A DNA stretch of 18,857 nucleotides from JBFLVN01 sp040758475. Its GTDB lineage: Bacteria; JAGRBM01. The notes below the pieces were generated by a model. The model made no database searches and had not been told where the DNA came from. It saw only the letters and a program-made list of their open reading frames with translations. Below are positions 8,049-16,233 of the stretch, one piece after another. Made by a program: the position numbers and the translations under genes. The stretch spans positions 1-18,857 of the forward strand of contig JBFLVN010000036.1 in NCBI GenBank assembly GCA_040758475.1. The letters are read 5' to 3'. Position 1 is the stretch's first letter; each line of letters starts with the position of its first letter.

Positions 8049-8806
8049 CGGCCACCCCGCCGCGTGCTCCCGGCGAGATGACGCTCCTCGAGCACCTGGA
8101 GGAGCTCCGTTCGCGCCTCCTCAAGATGGCCTACGGCATCGTGGCGGGGTTCGGTATTTCCTATTATTACTCGCAAAGAATTCTCGATTTCTTCCTGGCC
8201 CCTCTGCGAAAAGCGCTCCCCCCCGGCTCGACTTTCCAATTCACGGATGTGGTGGAGCCGTTCTTTGTGCATCTCAAACTCTCGCTCCTCGCCGGCTTTT
8301 TCGCCGCAAGCCCCTGGGTCTTCTATCAGGCGTGGAAGTTCGTAGCCCCCGGCCTCTACCCCACGGAACGGCGGCTCGTTCTTCCCTTCGTCCTTTCTTC
8401 GACGCTTCTCTTCACCGTGGGCGCCGTCTTCTGCTTCCACAACGTCTTTCCCGTCGCCTTCGAATACCTGGTGGGCGCCTTCGCGGGACCTGACCTCAGG
8501 GCCATGCCGCGCCTGGGGGAATACTTCTCCTTCGCCACCAAGATGCTGCTCGCTTTCGGCGTGGTCTTCGAGCTGCCGCTCGTCTGCTTCTTCCTCGGGC
8601 GCCTCGGAATGCTCACCGGCCGGGGAATGCTCGGCGCATGGCGCTACGTGATCGTGGGGTCGTTCCTGGTGGCCGGAATCCTCACCCCCGGCCCCGACGT
8701 GGCGAGCCAGGCCCTCCTGGCCGGCCCCATCCTGCTTCTCTACGCGATCAGCACGGTTCTGGTCTGGTTTACGGGGGTGGAACGGGAAGAAGCCAGGGCC
8801 CCCTGA
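8045..8806 (+). CDS. tatC: Sec-independent protein translocase subunit TatC
   Basis: 253 residues, normal TatC length. The signature N-terminus MTLLEHLEELRSRLL (about 12-26) precedes a first membrane helix. SPWVFYQAWKFVAPGLYPTERR (first loop and second helix region) and ELPLVCFFLGRLG follow, then GILTPGPDVASQ before the last helices. Six membrane segments are visible as hydrophobic runs. TatC is the receptor for twin-arginine signal peptides. The GTG start overlaps the upstream subunit's stop, so it is translated by coupling. The stop codon lies inside the predicted -35 box of the next gene's promoter. Only one TatA/B-type gene accompanies it in the window; others may be elsewhere. Confidence 0.96.
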   Translation: MTATPPRAPGEMTLLEHLEELRSRLLKMAYGIVAGFGISYYYSQRILDFFLAPLRKALPPGSTFQFTDVVEPFFVHLKLSLLAGFFAASPWVFYQAWKFVAPGLYPTERRLVLPFVLSSTLLFTVGAVFCFHNVFPVAFEYLVGAFAGPDLRAMPRLGEYFSFATKMLLAFGVVFELPLVCFFLGRLGMLTGRGMLGAWRYVIVGSFLVAGILTPGPDVASQALLAGPILLLYAISTVLVWFTGVEREEARAP

Positions 8807-8832
8807 CATTCATCATCCCGTACGGCTACAAT
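8803..8832 (+). promoter_or_regulatory. Sigma-70-like promoter for the GspE/PilB ATPase gene
   Basis: CTGACA (8803-8808, 5 of 6 to TTGACA) and TACAAT (8827-8832, 5 of 6 to TATAAT) are separated by 18 nt. The tatC stop codon (8804-8806) is part of the -35. Transcription would begin near 8839, about 33 nt before the ATG. Confidence 0.6.
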
Positions 8833-8847
8833 TTGAGCGATGCTCAA
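8833..8847. promoter_or_regulatory. 15-bp palindrome at the predicted transcription start
   Basis: TTGAGC-GAT-GCTCAA is a perfect 6-bp inverted repeat with a 3-nt centre, starting right after the -10 box and covering the predicted start point (about -6 to +9). That position is typical of a repressor operator; a small 5' mRNA hairpin is the alternative. The binding protein is unknown. Confidence 0.45.
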
Positions 8848-8871
8848 TGAGGGGACGTAGAGCGAGGCTCC

Positions 8872-10671
8872 ATGTCCCCTCAGCAACGCGCCCGGCTCGG
8901 CGACAAGGTTGTCGAATCGGGGCTCGCCAGCCGCGAAACCGTCGAAGAAGCAGCCCTTGAAGCCCAGCAACAGGGCGTCCCCCTGGGCGACACGCTCGTC
9001 CGGGTAGGCGGCCTCGACGAACGGGACGTTTATCGCGCCCTGGCCGAACAGCGCGGCCTCCAATTCGCGGGGGCGGACGAACTCCTCGCCATCGCCGACC
9101 CCGCGCTCCTCAACCGGTTTTCCCGGCGTTATCTCGACCGTCAGCAAATCGTGCCCATCTCTATCAAGGATCGCACTGCCCTCCTGGCCACCTGCGATCC
9201 GGCCGCGGCGCCAGCCGACATCGCCCAGGCCCTCGAAACTGAAAACGTCCGTCTCTGCGTCGTCACGCGCACCGATTACCGCCGTCTGCGGACGGCGCTG
9301 GAACTTGCTTCCCTCCACAAGGAAGCCGCTCCCCACGAGGCGGCGGCTGCCGGACGGGATCTTCTCAGCGCCGACCCGCGCCTCAACGCCGAACTCGTCA
9401 CCCTCTTCAACGCCATCCTGCTGGACGCCATCGGCGAGCGGGCGAGCGACATCCACCTGGAGCGGTACGGCACCCGCGTCCGCGTCCGCATCCGCGTGGA
9501 CGGCGACCTGCGGGACGTGACTCACTACGACCTAACGCCCGATCAGCTGCTGGGGCTCGTCAACATCGTAAAAATCCGCTCGAACCTGGATATCGCTGAG
9601 CGGCGCATGCCCCAGGGCGGGCGCTTCGTGACGCGGGCGGGCGGTTATACCTTCGACTTACGGGTCCAGACCCAACCCGCCCTCTACGGGGAGCACGTCG
9701 TCATCCGCCTCCTCCCCCACGACCAGAAGCTTCTCGGCATCGAGGACCTCGGATTCCCCGAAGATCAGGCCCGGCAGTACCGACGCCTCCTGGACAATCC
9801 GGTCGGCATGGTCCTGGTCGTAGGCCCCACGGGGTCGGGAAAATCGACGACGCTCTATGCCGCCTTGCAGGTCCTCTCCAAGGACCCGACGAGGAAGGTC
9901 ATTACGGTCGAGGACCCCATCGAATACGCCATCGACGGCATTCAGCAGACCCAGGTTTTCCCCGAACTCCAGTTCACTTTCGCCAACGCCATGCGCGTCT
10001 TCGTCCGGCAGGACCCGGACGTGATCCTCGTAGGCGAAATCCGCGACGAAGAAACGGCCCTGGAAGCCATCCGTGCCTCCCAGACGGGACATCTCGTCTT
10101 CTCGACCCTCCACTGCAACGACGCCGTGGACGCGGTCCAGCGGCTCATCGATCTCGGGATGCATCCCAACTCGATCGCTTCCGAGCTCCAGGCCGTCATC
10201 GCCCAGCGGCTTCCCAAGCGCATCTGCACCGGCTGCCGCGCCCCCGCGGCGCCGCCGCCTGAGCTTCTGGCGGAAATTTTCCCCGACGGTCCGCCCACCG
10301 GCTTCAAGTGCTTCAAGGGAAAGGGTTGCCATCGCTGCGGCGGTTATGGGACCCACGGCCGGATCGCCGTGACAGAATTCCTCCAGGTAGGCGAGCGCCT
10401 GCGCCGTGCCATCGCCAAGCGCCTATCCGTGGATGAACTCCGTGAAGAAGCCCAGGCAGCGGGCCTCGTTACGTTGCGCGACAACGCCCTCAAATTCGTC
10501 GAGCAAGGCATCATCGCCCTCGAAGAACTGCGCGACCTCATGCCCCCCGAGCAACTCGCCGGGCGGAGGAGCCACATCAAAGGGGTATGCGCGTGCTCGA
10601 TATGCCAGGAAGCCGCGGCGGCAAAACCTCCGCTTGGGTTGCCGGCGTATGCCGTAAAACCCTCTGCCTGA
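8872..10671 (+). CDS. GspE/PilB-family secretion/type IV pilus assembly ATPase
   Basis: 599 residues. An MshEN-type N-terminal domain (about 8-145; RLGDKVVESGL, then LGDTLVRVGGLDERDV) precedes the hexameric motor ATPase. The motor shows Walker A GPTGSGKST (318-326), Asp box VITVEDPIEYAIDGIQQTQ (343-361), Walker B with DVILVGEIRDEETA (383-396) and His box GHLVFSTLHCNDA (406-418). The zinc-binding motif is CTGC (452-455) with CHRC (486-489), typical of extension/secretion ATPases and not PilT. It powers pseudopilus or pilus polymerisation at the inner membrane. The C-terminus is unusual: an extra tail with CACSIC (573-578). No other type II secretion or pilus gene is adjacent, so this is an orphan gene in the window. 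GAGG lies 4 nt before the ATG. GspE versus PilB cannot be separated from sequence alone. Confidence 0.93.
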   Translation: MSPQQRARLGDKVVESGLASRETVEEAALEAQQQGVPLGDTLVRVGGLDERDVYRALAEQRGLQFAGADELLAIADPALLNRFSRRYLDRQQIVPISIKDRTALLATCDPAAAPADIAQALETENVRLCVVTRTDYRRLRTALELASLHKEAAPHEAAAAGRDLLSADPRLNAELVTLFNAILLDAIGERASDIHLERYGTRVRVRIRVDGDLRDVTHYDLTPDQLLGLVNIVKIRSNLDIAERRMPQGGRFVTRAGGYTFDLRVQTQPALYGEHVVIRLLPHDQKLLGIEDLGFPEDQARQYRRLLDNPVGMVLVVGPTGSGKSTTLYAALQVLSKDPTRKVITVEDPIEYAIDGIQQTQVFPELQFTFANAMRVFVRQDPDVILVGEIRDEETALEAIRASQTGHLVFSTLHCNDAVDAVQRLIDLGMHPNSIASELQAVIAQRLPKRICTGCRAPAAPPPELLAEIFPDGPPTGFKCFKGKGCHRCGGYGTHGRIAVTEFLQVGERLRRAIAKRLSVDELREEAQAAGLVTLRDNALKFVEQGIIALEELRDLMPPEQLAGRRSHIKGVCACSICQEAAAAKPPLGLPAYAVKPSA

Positions 10672-10704
10672 TTCGTTGATTTTCTTAAAGAAGCGAAACG
10701 AATC
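10670..10704. terminator. Inverted repeat between converging genes (bidirectional terminator-like)
   Basis: GATTCGTT (10670-10677) pairs with AACGAATC (10697-10704), and the 19-nt loop contains a smaller TTCTT/AAGAA inverted repeat (10682-10692). It fills the 43-nt gap between the ATPase stop and the stop of the leftward calycin-like gene. It is AT-rich and lacks a clean U-tract, so termination in either direction is plausible but not strongly predicted. Confidence 0.4.
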
Positions 10705-10714
10705 CGGAACAGAA

Positions 10715-11734
10715 TTACTTCACCACTCCGCCAAACTCGCCAAAGCCGCTGCCGCTCATCTTTCGGGCGGAGCCGCTCTTGGGGCGGTAGGTGGCCTCGA
10801 AATCGAAACCGATGAACCCGCCGCCCGGCGCCACGGCGGCGGGGGGCGTGGAGGCCACGGCCTCGTAGGAAAGATTCCCTTCCGAATCCGAAAGAGTGCC
10901 GAGCCAGCGCTTGGGATAAATCCCGGGCTTGCCTTTGTGGCCGCTCTCGATCTTTTCCGTCTCCAGGTATTCGACCTTGTAGCCGCGGAACTTGTGATAT
11001 CCCGTGCCCGGAAGGCGCCCCTCGGCCCGCATGCCAAACGACCCGCGCCCCGGGACGGGGAGCCAGATGCCCGCGAGCGCCGTGGGTTCTTCGATCTTCC
11101 CGATACCATCGGCCTCTTCGAAAGAGAGCACGTCCCACTGCCAGCGGCCCCGCACCACGAGGAGCGGATCGAAGGGAACGAGTCCGCCCCAGGCGTGCTC
11201 CTGGACCGCCAAGCCCCGGACTTCGTGCCGCTCACCGTTTGCAACGATGAAACCCTTGGCCTCCGAGTGGAGGCCGAAGTAGGTGATGACCCCCGGCAGC
11301 CCTACCCACTCGATCCGATCCCGGGCTTTCAAATCGAGCCGCACTTTCATCTTTCCGTCCGCCGTGTGGCGGTCGAACTGGAACGAGGGGCACTCACCGT
11401 TCCATTGGAGGTTGTCCAAGGTGAGGGAGTAATTGCGGTCCCCGGTACGGACGCCGTAGGTCGAGAATTCGGAGAAATCCTTGTAAACCCTGTCCTTCGT
11501 GCCCACGAGCGTGAGCATCTCCCCGGCGGAGGTCATTCCCTCCGTCGCGCCCATCGAATGGAAAAACGGGATCTTGCGGCTCCGATAAAGATGGGTCTTG
11601 GTCCACCGCACGGGCGAGCCTTTCCTGGCGATGAGGATGGAGAACCACCCCTCCCACCCCGCCCGGGGCATTTTGGGGAGCATCTGCCGCCGGGTGAGAT
11701 CGGTTAGTTTCTCGTTCAACTCGCCGGCGGCCAT
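10715..11734 (-). CDS. AttH/CrtC-like (calycin-type) protein, uncharacterised
   Basis: 339 residues, cytoplasmic by sequence (no signal peptide or membrane segment). The protein is strand-rich with many Trp, Tyr and Gly. A central AVQEHAWGG (about residues 190-200) resembles the His-x-Trp-Gly signature of the AttH/hydroxyneurosporene-synthase (CrtC) double-calycin fold, whose members act on or bind hydrophobic isoprenoid-like molecules. I could not name the exact family, and the similarity is judged by eye. It is the last gene of the leftward operon: its ATG begins 1 nt after the stop of the upstream GMC oxidoreductase, and AAGGA lies inside that gene's end. Context suggests a role with the oxidoreductases, perhaps handling their lipid substrate or product. 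It converges with the GspE/PilB gene. Confidence 0.78.
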   Translation of the reverse strand: MAAGELNEKLTDLTRRQMLPKMPRAGWEGWFSILIARKGSPVRWTKTHLYRSRKIPFFHSMGATEGMTSAGEMLTLVGTKDRVYKDFSEFSTYGVRTGDRNYSLTLDNLQWNGECPSFQFDRHTADGKMKVRLDLKARDRIEWVGLPGVITYFGLHSEAKGFIVANGERHEVRGLAVQEHAWGGLVPFDPLLVVRGRWQWDVLSFEEADGIGKIEEPTALAGIWLPVPGRGSFGMRAEGRLPGTGYHKFRGYKVEYLETEKIESGHKGKPGIYPKRWLGTLSDSEGNLSYEAVASTPPAAVAPGGGFIGFDFEATYRPKSGSARKMSGSGFGEFGGVVK

Positions 11735-11735
11735 T

Positions 11736-13655
11736 TCAGTTGTTTCCTTCGAGGCGCAGGGCGATCTTCTCGGAGGCCCGGGTGGCCATCCCCATGATGG
11801 TGATCTGGGGATTCACGCCAATGGCGCCGGGCACGGTGCTGCTGTCTGTAATGAAAAGGTTCTTCACGTCGTGGGTCTCGTGATCGGGGGAAACGACGCT
11901 CGTCTTGGCGTCCCACCCCATCTCGCAGGTGCCAAGCGGATGCCAGCTCGTGAGCAAAAATTCCCAGGCCTTCAAATCGAGCTTCCGGAACTTGTCGAGA
12001 TCGGCCTTCGTCTTGATCTCCGGGAACCGGAAAATGAGCGGAAAACAGCGCTCCGCCCCCGCGGCGAGCCACATCTCGGCCACGCGGCAAAGGCCCTCGT
12101 GGAGTTTTTTCACGTTCGTGGGGGTGAGCGAGTACCGGATATTGGCCTTGCCACTCGGCCCCGGACTTACGCTCCCCTGACGCTCCACGTCCTCGATCAT
12201 GCAGCCAAAGCCCGCGATGTTCCGATAACGTTCCATGGCGTCCATGAGCGGCCGCCCCACGAGCGGGAGTGTCAGCGGCATCATGTTGAGCGAGGGATGG
12301 CCCGATTGCAGGAGGATTCCCTGGTCGAAAAATTCATCACAAGAACGGGTATTGGGAACGAACGCCTCCTGCTCGATGGGTTCATCAAAGATGGCACTGC
12401 ACCCGGTACTTGGATGGACGGAGAGCATTTTCCCCACGAGGCCGCTCGAATTGCAGATGCCCTGGTTCAAAAGGAAGATGGGCGTGGGCACGGCCCCGCC
12501 CGCGAGGATGGTGACGCGCGAGCGAATCCAGAGGGTTTTCCCCGTCGCGGGATTCCTCGCGACGACGCCCACGGCCTTTCCATTTTCGGTCCGTACGCGC
12601 TCGGCGTGCATCTCCGTATAGAGCATGCTCCCCCGTTCGAGCGCTTGCGGGAGGTAGGAAATCTCCACGCTCCGCCTCGCGGCCGAAGGGCAGCCGAAAT
12701 CGCACACCCCGTCCCCCTGGCAGTCGGGAGCGTTTCGCGTCAGCACGTAATGGTGCCAGCCCAATTTGTCGCAGCCCCGGGCCGTCACGCGGGCGACGCC
12801 GCTTAAGAATTTCCCGTCTACTTCGACGACGCGCAGTTCCCGCTCCACCTTCTCGAAGTAGGGACGCATCCGTTCGGGCGAGAGTTCGTCCGTCCCGATC
12901 CATTCACACCAGCGCTTTAGGACGCGGTCGGGCGTCCGGTAACTCACGCCCGTGTTGATCGCCGTCCCGCCGCCCACGAGGCGGCCCATCAGGATAGGGA
13001 TCATGTTGTTCCCCCGAGAGAAGGCCGCCCCTTCTTCGCGGTAGAATTTCTTGTGCGAGTCGCGGAAGCTCCCCGTAAAGGAATCGCGCCGGTAGAACTT
13101 CCCCTCTTCCAAGAAGATGACGGCGTAACCCCGCAGGGCGAGTTCTGTCCCCACGACGCCGCCGCCTGCTCCGGTGCCGACAACCACCGCGTCGCACTCG
13201 ATCTCCTCGCCGTCCTCGACGCTGGCGCCGTCGAAGACCTGCGAGAGCCAGCGGGCGGGCTCGGCCGGGCCGCCTTTCTGGTACTGGATTCCAGCGGCCT
13301 GATAGACTTCTTCGTGGTCGAAGTGGCTCGTTTTGACGAGAGCCGCGACGAGCGAAATGACTTTCCCGGCGAGGGGATCGCGAGCGAGTTTCTGAAGGAG
13401 TTCTTCCTGCTTGGGGGGCGCGAGGCGCGAGAAAGGTTTGCCCGCGCCCAAAATCGCCGCGCGGTCGAGGAGCGGAAAGACTCTACCCAAAAGTTTGACG
13501 AGCCCCGGCGAACTATCGGCCAGGATCGACTCAAAGGCCCTCACCGTCCGCTCGCCTGCGCCGGGAAGCATCCTTCCCGGCGGAAGGATCGCCCGGAAAA
13601 ACGAGAGCGCCAGCTCGCGTTGGGAGGGGGAGAGAATGTCGGCTTCGTGGTTCAT
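11736..13655 (-). CDS. GMC-family FAD oxidoreductase, long-chain alcohol oxidase type (copy 1)
   Basis: 639 residues. An N-terminal helical extension (about 1-140) precedes the FAD-binding domain with VVVGTGAGGGVVG (157-169) and LEEG (182-185), followed by GGGTAINTG (228-236). The C-terminal GMC signature contains WHPLGTCEMG with the catalytic His572, and the second active-site position is Asn615 (VNPQITIMG). A Cys motif C312-x5-C318-x3-C322 matches the CxxGCP pattern of fatty-alcohol-oxidase-like GMC proteins. The helical extension is typical of that group and not of choline dehydrogenases. FAD-dependent oxidation of an alcohol is the expected reaction; the substrate is unknown. The ATG at 13655 is preferred over an upstream frame start that would read through the palindromic repeat. 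It is paralogous to the gene at 13788-15710, almost equal in length. Confidence 0.93.
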   Translation of the reverse strand: MNHEADILSPSQRELALSFFRAILPPGRMLPGAGERTVRAFESILADSSPGLVKLLGRVFPLLDRAAILGAGKPFSRLAPPKQEELLQKLARDPLAGKVISLVAALVKTSHFDHEEVYQAAGIQYQKGGPAEPARWLSQVFDGASVEDGEEIECDAVVVGTGAGGGVVGTELALRGYAVIFLEEGKFYRRDSFTGSFRDSHKKFYREEGAAFSRGNNMIPILMGRLVGGGTAINTGVSYRTPDRVLKRWCEWIGTDELSPERMRPYFEKVERELRVVEVDGKFLSGVARVTARGCDKLGWHHYVLTRNAPDCQGDGVCDFGCPSAARRSVEISYLPQALERGSMLYTEMHAERVRTENGKAVGVVARNPATGKTLWIRSRVTILAGGAVPTPIFLLNQGICNSSGLVGKMLSVHPSTGCSAIFDEPIEQEAFVPNTRSCDEFFDQGILLQSGHPSLNMMPLTLPLVGRPLMDAMERYRNIAGFGCMIEDVERQGSVSPGPSGKANIRYSLTPTNVKKLHEGLCRVAEMWLAAGAERCFPLIFRFPEIKTKADLDKFRKLDLKAWEFLLTSWHPLGTCEMGWDAKTSVVSPDHETHDVKNLFITDSSTVPGAIGVNPQITIMGMATRASEKIALRLEGNN

Positions 13656-13676
13656 ATAAAACCTAGCTCGTTTTAA

Positions 13677-13770
13677 TGCCCTTCCCCCTCTGGGGGAAGG
13701 TGGCGCGAAGCGCCGGAAGAGGGCCCTCTCCCGCCCCTGCGGGGCACCCTCTCCCAAAGGGAGAGGGGCA
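13677..13770. repeat. Palindromic intergenic repeat, copy 1 (MITE/REP-like)
   Basis: A 94-nt element built of consecutive hairpins. These are CCTTCCCCC/GGGGGAAGG, GGCGC/GCGCC, the 12-nt palindrome AGAGGGCCCTCT, GCCCC/GGGGC, and CCCTCTCCC/GGGAGAGGG with an AAA loop. The ends are roughly inverted (TGCCC... and ...GGGCA). It matches a second copy at 17363-17455 with one substitution in the first loop and a change in the GC hairpin. It lies between the two GMC genes, 21 nt upstream of copy 1's ATG. It carries no gene; mobility by a transposase in trans is an inference. Confidence 0.85.
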
Positions 13771-13787
13771 TATCAAGGAAACGATCC

Positions 13788-15710
13788 TTATCCCCTCGCC
13801 TCCAATTTCTCCGCGATCTTGCCCGCCGCCCGGTCGGCCATGCCCATGATGGTTTCTTGGGAATTGACGGCCGGAGGCCCCGGGACGCTGCTGCCGTCCA
13901 CGATGAAAAGGTCCTTCACATCGTGGGCCTCGTGGTCCAGGCCGATGACGCTCGTCTTGGGGTCTTTCCCCATCTTGCACGTGCCGAGCGGATGCCAGCT
14001 CGTGCAGAGGAAATCCCAGGGTTTGAGGGTCATTTGCTCGAATTTCCTCAGGCCCGCCTCCCCTTCGATCACCGGGATTCGCGGGAGAAGCGGGAAAATC
14101 TTGTCCGCCCCGGCGGCGAAGAAAATCTTGGCGAGGTAGCTGATTCCCTTCTGGAGCTGGGAGACGTCCTTCTTCGTCATGTTGTAGGTGACAAGCGGGC
14201 CACCGCCGGGCCCCAAGCGCACGCGGCCGTTCTGGGTTTCGTCCTCCACGAGCACGCCGAAACTCGCCACCCGGTCGAAGCGGTCCATCACGTCCATGAA
14301 ACGCCGTCCGCTGAAGGGGAAAAGGATTCCCCCCACGTTGATGGACGCCTGGGCGCCAAGGAGCAGGATGCCATCCTTGTGGAACTGATCGCAGCCGTAG
14401 CCCTGCGGGATGTGGTTGAACCCGTCTACCTTCTCATCGAACAGCGCCGAAGCGGCGGTGCTCGGGTGCACGGAGAGATTCTTCCCCACCTGCCCGCTCG
14501 AATTGCAGATGCCTTGCGAGAGGAGAAGCATGGGTGTGGGAATGGACCCACCCGAAAGGATGGTCGCCCGCGCCCTGATCCAGAGGGTCTTTCCGTTTTT
14601 TACGGCCTTGCCCTGGAGACCCACGGCCCGGCCGTTTTCAATGCGGACTTTGGACGCCCTCATCCCCGTATAAAGAATCGCTCCACGCGTCAGAGCAGGC
14701 GGGATGTAGGAGATATTCGTCGAACGCTTGGCGTCCGTGGGACAGCCGAAGTCGCACACCCCCTGCCCATCGCAATCGGGGGCGTTCCTCGCCACGGGGA
14801 AGTGGTGCCAGCCTAATTTATCGCAGCCCCTTCCCACGATCTGGCCGATGGCGCCGATGTACTTGGAATCGTTGGGTTGAACGCGGAGTTCCTGCTCCAC
14901 GTGATCGAAGTGGGGTTTCATCCGGGAGGGGGCGAGTTGGTCGCTCCCTAACTTTTCGCACCACTGGTCCAGAATCCAATCGGGCGTCCGGAAGCACGTG
15001 GCCGTGTTGATGGCCGTCGAACCGCCCACCATCCGCCCCATGAAGATGGGCATGACGTTGTTGCCCAAAGTGAAGATGCCGCCGCCGTTCCGGTAGAACT
15101 TCTTGTGGGCGGAGAGGGCGTTCCCGGTGAAGGATTCGCGGCGGTGGAATTCCCCTTCTTCCAAAAAGACGACCGCGTAGCCTTTTTCCGCGAGTTCCTT
15201 CCCCACGATGGCCCCGCCGGCGCCGGTGCCCACGACCACCACGTCGCACTCGATCTCTTCGCCGTCCTCAACCTCTTCGCCCCGGAAGACCTGCTGCATC
15301 CACCGAGCGGGCTCGGAGGGGCCCCCTTTGTGATAGACGCAGCCCAGCTTTTGATAGATTTCCGGGTCGTCGAAGTGGGTGCTCTTGAAAAGGAATCCCA
15401 GGGCGAACACGGGCCAGCGGAGCACGGGGTCGCTTTCCCATTTTTTGATGAGTTCTTCCTGCTTGGGAGCGGAGAGGTTCTGGAAGCGGCGCCCCGTCCG
15501 CAGCACGGCCGCCGCGTCGAGGGTTCGCACGAACGTGCCGAGCCCCCTCGCCACGGGGGATTTCTGGCCCCCCAAAAATGCCACGGCCCCGGCCACCGTT
15601 TTCTCGTTCCCCGCGGGCATGACCCGCCCCGGCGGAAGGAGCGCCCGCGCAAGCGCGAGCGCCGCTTTTTCGTCGGATGGGGAGAGGCCGGTGGGGGTCA
15701 TGGGTGACAT
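13788..15710 (-). CDS. GMC-family FAD oxidoreductase, long-chain alcohol oxidase type (copy 2)
   Basis: 640 residues, a close paralogue of the gene at 11736-13655 with the same architecture. The helical N-terminal extension is at about 1-140, the FAD-binding VVVGTGAGGAIVG at 158-170, and the Cys motif C313-x5-C319-x3-C323. The catalytic SWHPLGTCKMG carries His573 and the second active-site Asn616 (VNSQETIMG). The opening SPSDEKAALALARALLPPGR mirrors copy 1. The ATG follows directly on the stop of the 159-residue gene (TGAATG), so translation is coupled; there is no good Shine-Dalgarno of its own. The start is MSPMTPTG; a second ATG three codons on is possible. Both copies keep all catalytic residues, so duplication with substrate divergence, or a heteromer, is more likely than decay. 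Confidence 0.93.
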   Translation of the reverse strand: MSPMTPTGLSPSDEKAALALARALLPPGRVMPAGNEKTVAGAVAFLGGQKSPVARGLGTFVRTLDAAAVLRTGRRFQNLSAPKQEELIKKWESDPVLRWPVFALGFLFKSTHFDDPEIYQKLGCVYHKGGPSEPARWMQQVFRGEEVEDGEEIECDVVVVGTGAGGAIVGKELAEKGYAVVFLEEGEFHRRESFTGNALSAHKKFYRNGGGIFTLGNNVMPIFMGRMVGGSTAINTATCFRTPDWILDQWCEKLGSDQLAPSRMKPHFDHVEQELRVQPNDSKYIGAIGQIVGRGCDKLGWHHFPVARNAPDCDGQGVCDFGCPTDAKRSTNISYIPPALTRGAILYTGMRASKVRIENGRAVGLQGKAVKNGKTLWIRARATILSGGSIPTPMLLLSQGICNSSGQVGKNLSVHPSTAASALFDEKVDGFNHIPQGYGCDQFHKDGILLLGAQASINVGGILFPFSGRRFMDVMDRFDRVASFGVLVEDETQNGRVRLGPGGGPLVTYNMTKKDVSQLQKGISYLAKIFFAAGADKIFPLLPRIPVIEGEAGLRKFEQMTLKPWDFLCTSWHPLGTCKMGKDPKTSVIGLDHEAHDVKDLFIVDGSSVPGPPAVNSQETIMGMADRAAGKIAEKLEARG

Positions 15711-16190
15711 TCAAATAGCCGGTTGCCTCAGCGGCCGCGTCCGGAAACTCCGGAAAAGGTCCGGAAAATCGTTCCGTTTGTCGAAGTAGGTGATGGCCTC
15801 GGCCACCACGGCGCCCTTCTCGTCGTAAACTTTGCCCGGCAGCGTGGTCCAGCTGGAAACCATCTTCAAGGGATTGATGCTCTTCCAGCCGTCGAACTTG
15901 TATTTTTTCCCGTCTTTCCCGCTGAAGGTGAACGTGTAGCGGATGCGCCGCTTCCAGAGGGGAGAGATTTCGAGCGTCCCCTCCGCCGGGATGTTCTCCG
16001 CCACGCCGTCCATGGTCACGCGGCCCACCGCCCTGCCCACAATCTTGCGGATGGCATCGGTCACGTCGTCCGAATCCACCTCGAAGAGGAAATGGAAGTT
16101 TCCCGACGCAGGGATGCCCTCCGCCTTGCCCGTAAAAGTGCCGCCCATTTTTTCCGTAAAGCCGAAACCAAGAGAATCGAGAAGACCCAT
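15711..16190 (-). CDS. Uncharacterised 159-residue beta-rich protein of the GMC operon
   Basis: I do not recognise this family. It has no signal peptide, membrane helix or Cys. The sequence alternates short strands and Gly turns and contains two similar segments, GIPASGNFHF (about 25-34) and NIPAEGTLEI (about 65-74), which hints at an internal duplication of a strand-turn-strand unit in a barrel or sandwich fold. The middle is GKDGKKYKFDGWKSINP. The start is well supported by GGAGG and AAAGG upstream of the ATG at 16190. Its stop abuts the start of the GMC gene at 15710, so it is almost certainly co-translated with it. Plausible roles are a lipid-binding accessory or a small subunit for the oxidoreductases, by context only. 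Confidence 0.78.
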   Translation of the reverse strand: MGLLDSLGFGFTEKMGGTFTGKAEGIPASGNFHFLFEVDSDDVTDAIRKIVGRAVGRVTMDGVAENIPAEGTLEISPLWKRRIRYTFTFSGKDGKKYKFDGWKSINPLKMVSSWTTLPGKVYDEKGAVVAEAITYFDKRNDFPDLFRSFRTRPLRQPAI

Positions 16191-16233
16191 AAAACCTTTC
16201 CTCCGTGAAAAATTTCCGTTCCGTGTTGTCTCC

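Noticed and set aside
7652..8809. Long minus-strand frame antisense to the tat genes
   Set aside because: It is a GC-rich shadow of tatB-like/tatC with low-complexity charged sequence and no family features. Similar long antisense frames at 2295-2978, 8740-9525, 11598-12806, 13857-14816 and 16788-17543 were dropped for the same reason.
13656..13757. Start of GMC copy 1 within the palindromic repeat
   Set aside because: The upstream codons are only the reading of the repeat. The paralogue's N-terminus aligns with the ATG at 13655 and gives 639 versus 640 residues.
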